Shown here piece by piece: positions 41,628-42,310 of a stretch of 42,310 nt of DNA. Every line of letters begins with the position of its first letter. Within the stretch, counting starts at the first letter, position 1. Source of the DNA: H111-94 sp034436045 (GTDB taxonomy: Bacteria > Chloroflexota > Ktedonobacteria > Ktedonobacterales > Ktedonobacteraceae); the NCBI GenBank assembly GCA_034436045.1, contig DAOTVZ010000077.1, forward strand, positions 1 through 42,310, in the 5' to 3' direction. Both the position numbers and the translations under genes were made by a program. The notes beneath the pieces were generated by a model. That model searched no databases, had not been told where the DNA came from, and saw nothing but the letters and a program-made list of their open reading frames with translations.

Positions 41628-41679
41628 GGGGCATGACGCGCGATTAATCGCACGTTGAATGTGATAAATCATGTCCCTA
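41628..41679 (-). repeat. Dispersed palindromic element at the rpsJ stop codon
   Basis: GGGGCATGA (41628-41636) and TCATGTCCC (41669-41677) are imperfect arms around inner palindromes CGATTAATCG and TGATAAATCA. The tail CCCTACAG contains the rpsJ TAG stop (CTA at 41677-41679). Confidence 0.65.
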
Positions 41680-41994
41680 CAGTTTGATCTCGATGTCTAC
41701 ACCCGCGGGCAGATTGAGCCGGGTCAGGGCTTCAACGGTCTTATTGGTCGGGTCAATAATATCAATGAGCCGCTTATGTGTGCGAATTTCAAATTGATCG
41801 CGGGCATCCTTATCCACAAATGGTGAGCGCATCACCGTGTACTTGTCGATCTCGGTCGGCAGCGGAATCGGCCCGGAGACGCGCGCCCCTGTCTGCTGCG
41901 CGGTATCGACAATCTGCATCGCCGACTGGTCAAGAATGCGATGATCATATGCCTTCAGTCGGATGCGGATACGCTGTTTCGTTCCTGTCGCCAT
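41677..41994 (-). CDS. rpsJ: 30S ribosomal protein S10
   Basis: 105 residues, RIRIRLKAYDHRILDQSAMQ, GPIPLPTEIDKYTVMRSPFV and the LTRLNLPAGVDIEIKL end. Also NusE in transcription antitermination. First gene of the S10 series, after tuf. Confidence 0.98.
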   Translation of the reverse strand: MATGTKQRIRIRLKAYDHRILDQSAMQIVDTAQQTGARVSGPIPLPTEIDKYTVMRSPFVDKDARDQFEIRTHKRLIDIIDPTNKTVEALTRLNLPAGVDIEIKL

Positions 41995-42045
41995 TGTTTT
42001 CTCCTGCTATCGTAAAGACAGGGCGGGGGAGCAACCATCAGCAGG

Positions 42046-42097
42046 ACGACCGCGAGGGTCGCCCCTCCAATGACATGTAGCGTCCTCATTGAAGGGG
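42046..42097. other. Hairpins between tuf and rpsJ
   Basis: CGACC/GGTCG (42047-42061) followed by CCCCTCC is a decayed family copy. Overlapping it, CCCCTCCAATGA (42062-42073) pairs with TCATTGAAGGGG (42086-42097), 11 of 12 positions. No T run follows on the minus strand, so it could lower read-through or be a processing site between tuf and the S10 genes. Confidence 0.5.
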
Positions 42098-42152
42098 TGC
42101 CTTGCGGGTATCCTGTCTTCGCAGTTTTCTCGGCCCCGCTCGCCAGCCTGGC

Positions 42153-42310
42153 TTACTCGACGATCCTGGTGCAGACGCCAGCACCGACGGTGCGACCTCC
42201 CTCTCGAATGGCGAAGCGCACCCCTTCTTCCATCGCTACCGGCTGGATCAACTCCACCGTCATCTCAATGTTGTCCCCCGGCATCACCATCTCTACCCCC
42301 TCCGGCAGCT
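42153..42310 (-). CDS. tuf: Elongation factor Tu, C-terminal part (truncated by window edge)
   Basis: The last 52 codons are present: LPEGVEMVMPGDNIEMTVEL, then IQPVAMEEGVRFAIREGGRT and VGAGVCTRIVE with a TAA stop. This is domain III of EF-Tu, which delivers aminoacyl-tRNA to the ribosome. The gene continues past 42,310. Its place directly before rpsJ shows the usual str-S10 junction. Confidence 0.97.
   Translation of the reverse strand, partial: LPEGVEMVMPGDNIEMTVELIQPVAMEEGVRFAIREGGRTVGAGVCTRIVE

Overview
The window looks like a chromosomal segment of a Chloroflexota bacterium, most likely a member of the Ktedonobacteria. This is an inference. It rests on the combination of a C39-peptidase ABC exporter, a MEDS-domain sensor, an Rpn-like PD-(D/E)XK protein, ribosomal proteins with long low-complexity additions, and many short palindromic repeats ending in CCCCTAC. 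No 16S gene or other decisive marker is present, so the assignment is not proven.

The left half (1 to about 21,850) is a mosaic of short, mostly unrelated transcription units. In order it holds a four-unit palindromic repeat array; a peptidase-containing ABC transporter; a CaCA-type cation exchanger on the minus strand; a frameshifted remnant of an ABC ATPase; and a non-coding region with two nearly identical 18-bp perfect palindromes in front of a large Cys-containing membrane-anchored protein of unknown function. Next come an FtsK/SpoIIIE DNA translocase, an Rpn-like nuclease/transposase-family protein with an internal GFDEGHNK repeat, trmD, a PAS histidine kinase with an OmpR-type response regulator, a uroporphyrinogen-decarboxylase-family protein, a tight Nudix / small membrane protein / MEDS cluster closed by a strong terminator, ychF, an XRE-TPR regulator, aroC and ilvE.

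The right half (about 21,975 to 42,310), all on the minus strand, is the classic S10-spc-alpha supercluster followed by rplM-rpsI. In transcription order it is tuf (partial), rpsJ, rplC, rplD, rplW, rplB, rpsS, rplV, rpsC, rplP, rpmC, rpsQ, rplN, rplX, rplE, rpsN, rpsH, rplF, rplR, rpsE, rpmD, rplO, secY, adk, map, infA, rpmJ, rpsM, rpsK, rpsD, rpoA, rplQ, truA, rplM, rpsI, ending at a clear hairpin terminator. Gene order is conventional, but the details are not. L17, L18 and L3 carry internal insertions of about 60 to 90 residues, S3 and S5 carry long Arg/Glu/Gly-rich tails, and S17 and L4 carry acidic or Ala/Glu tails.

The most unusual signal is a family of short palindromes scattered through the window, especially between ribosomal genes. 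Read on the minus strand, they start with TAGGG followed by a variable stem whose two arms co-vary. In rpsJ, rpsC, rplN and rpsS the TAG stop codon is itself part of, or directly abuts, such an element. No complete undescribed multi-gene system (defence, secretion or metabolic) could be recognised. The best leads are the stop-codon-associated repeat family, the matched S3/S5 tails, and the twin palindromes upstream of the unknown membrane-anchored protein.
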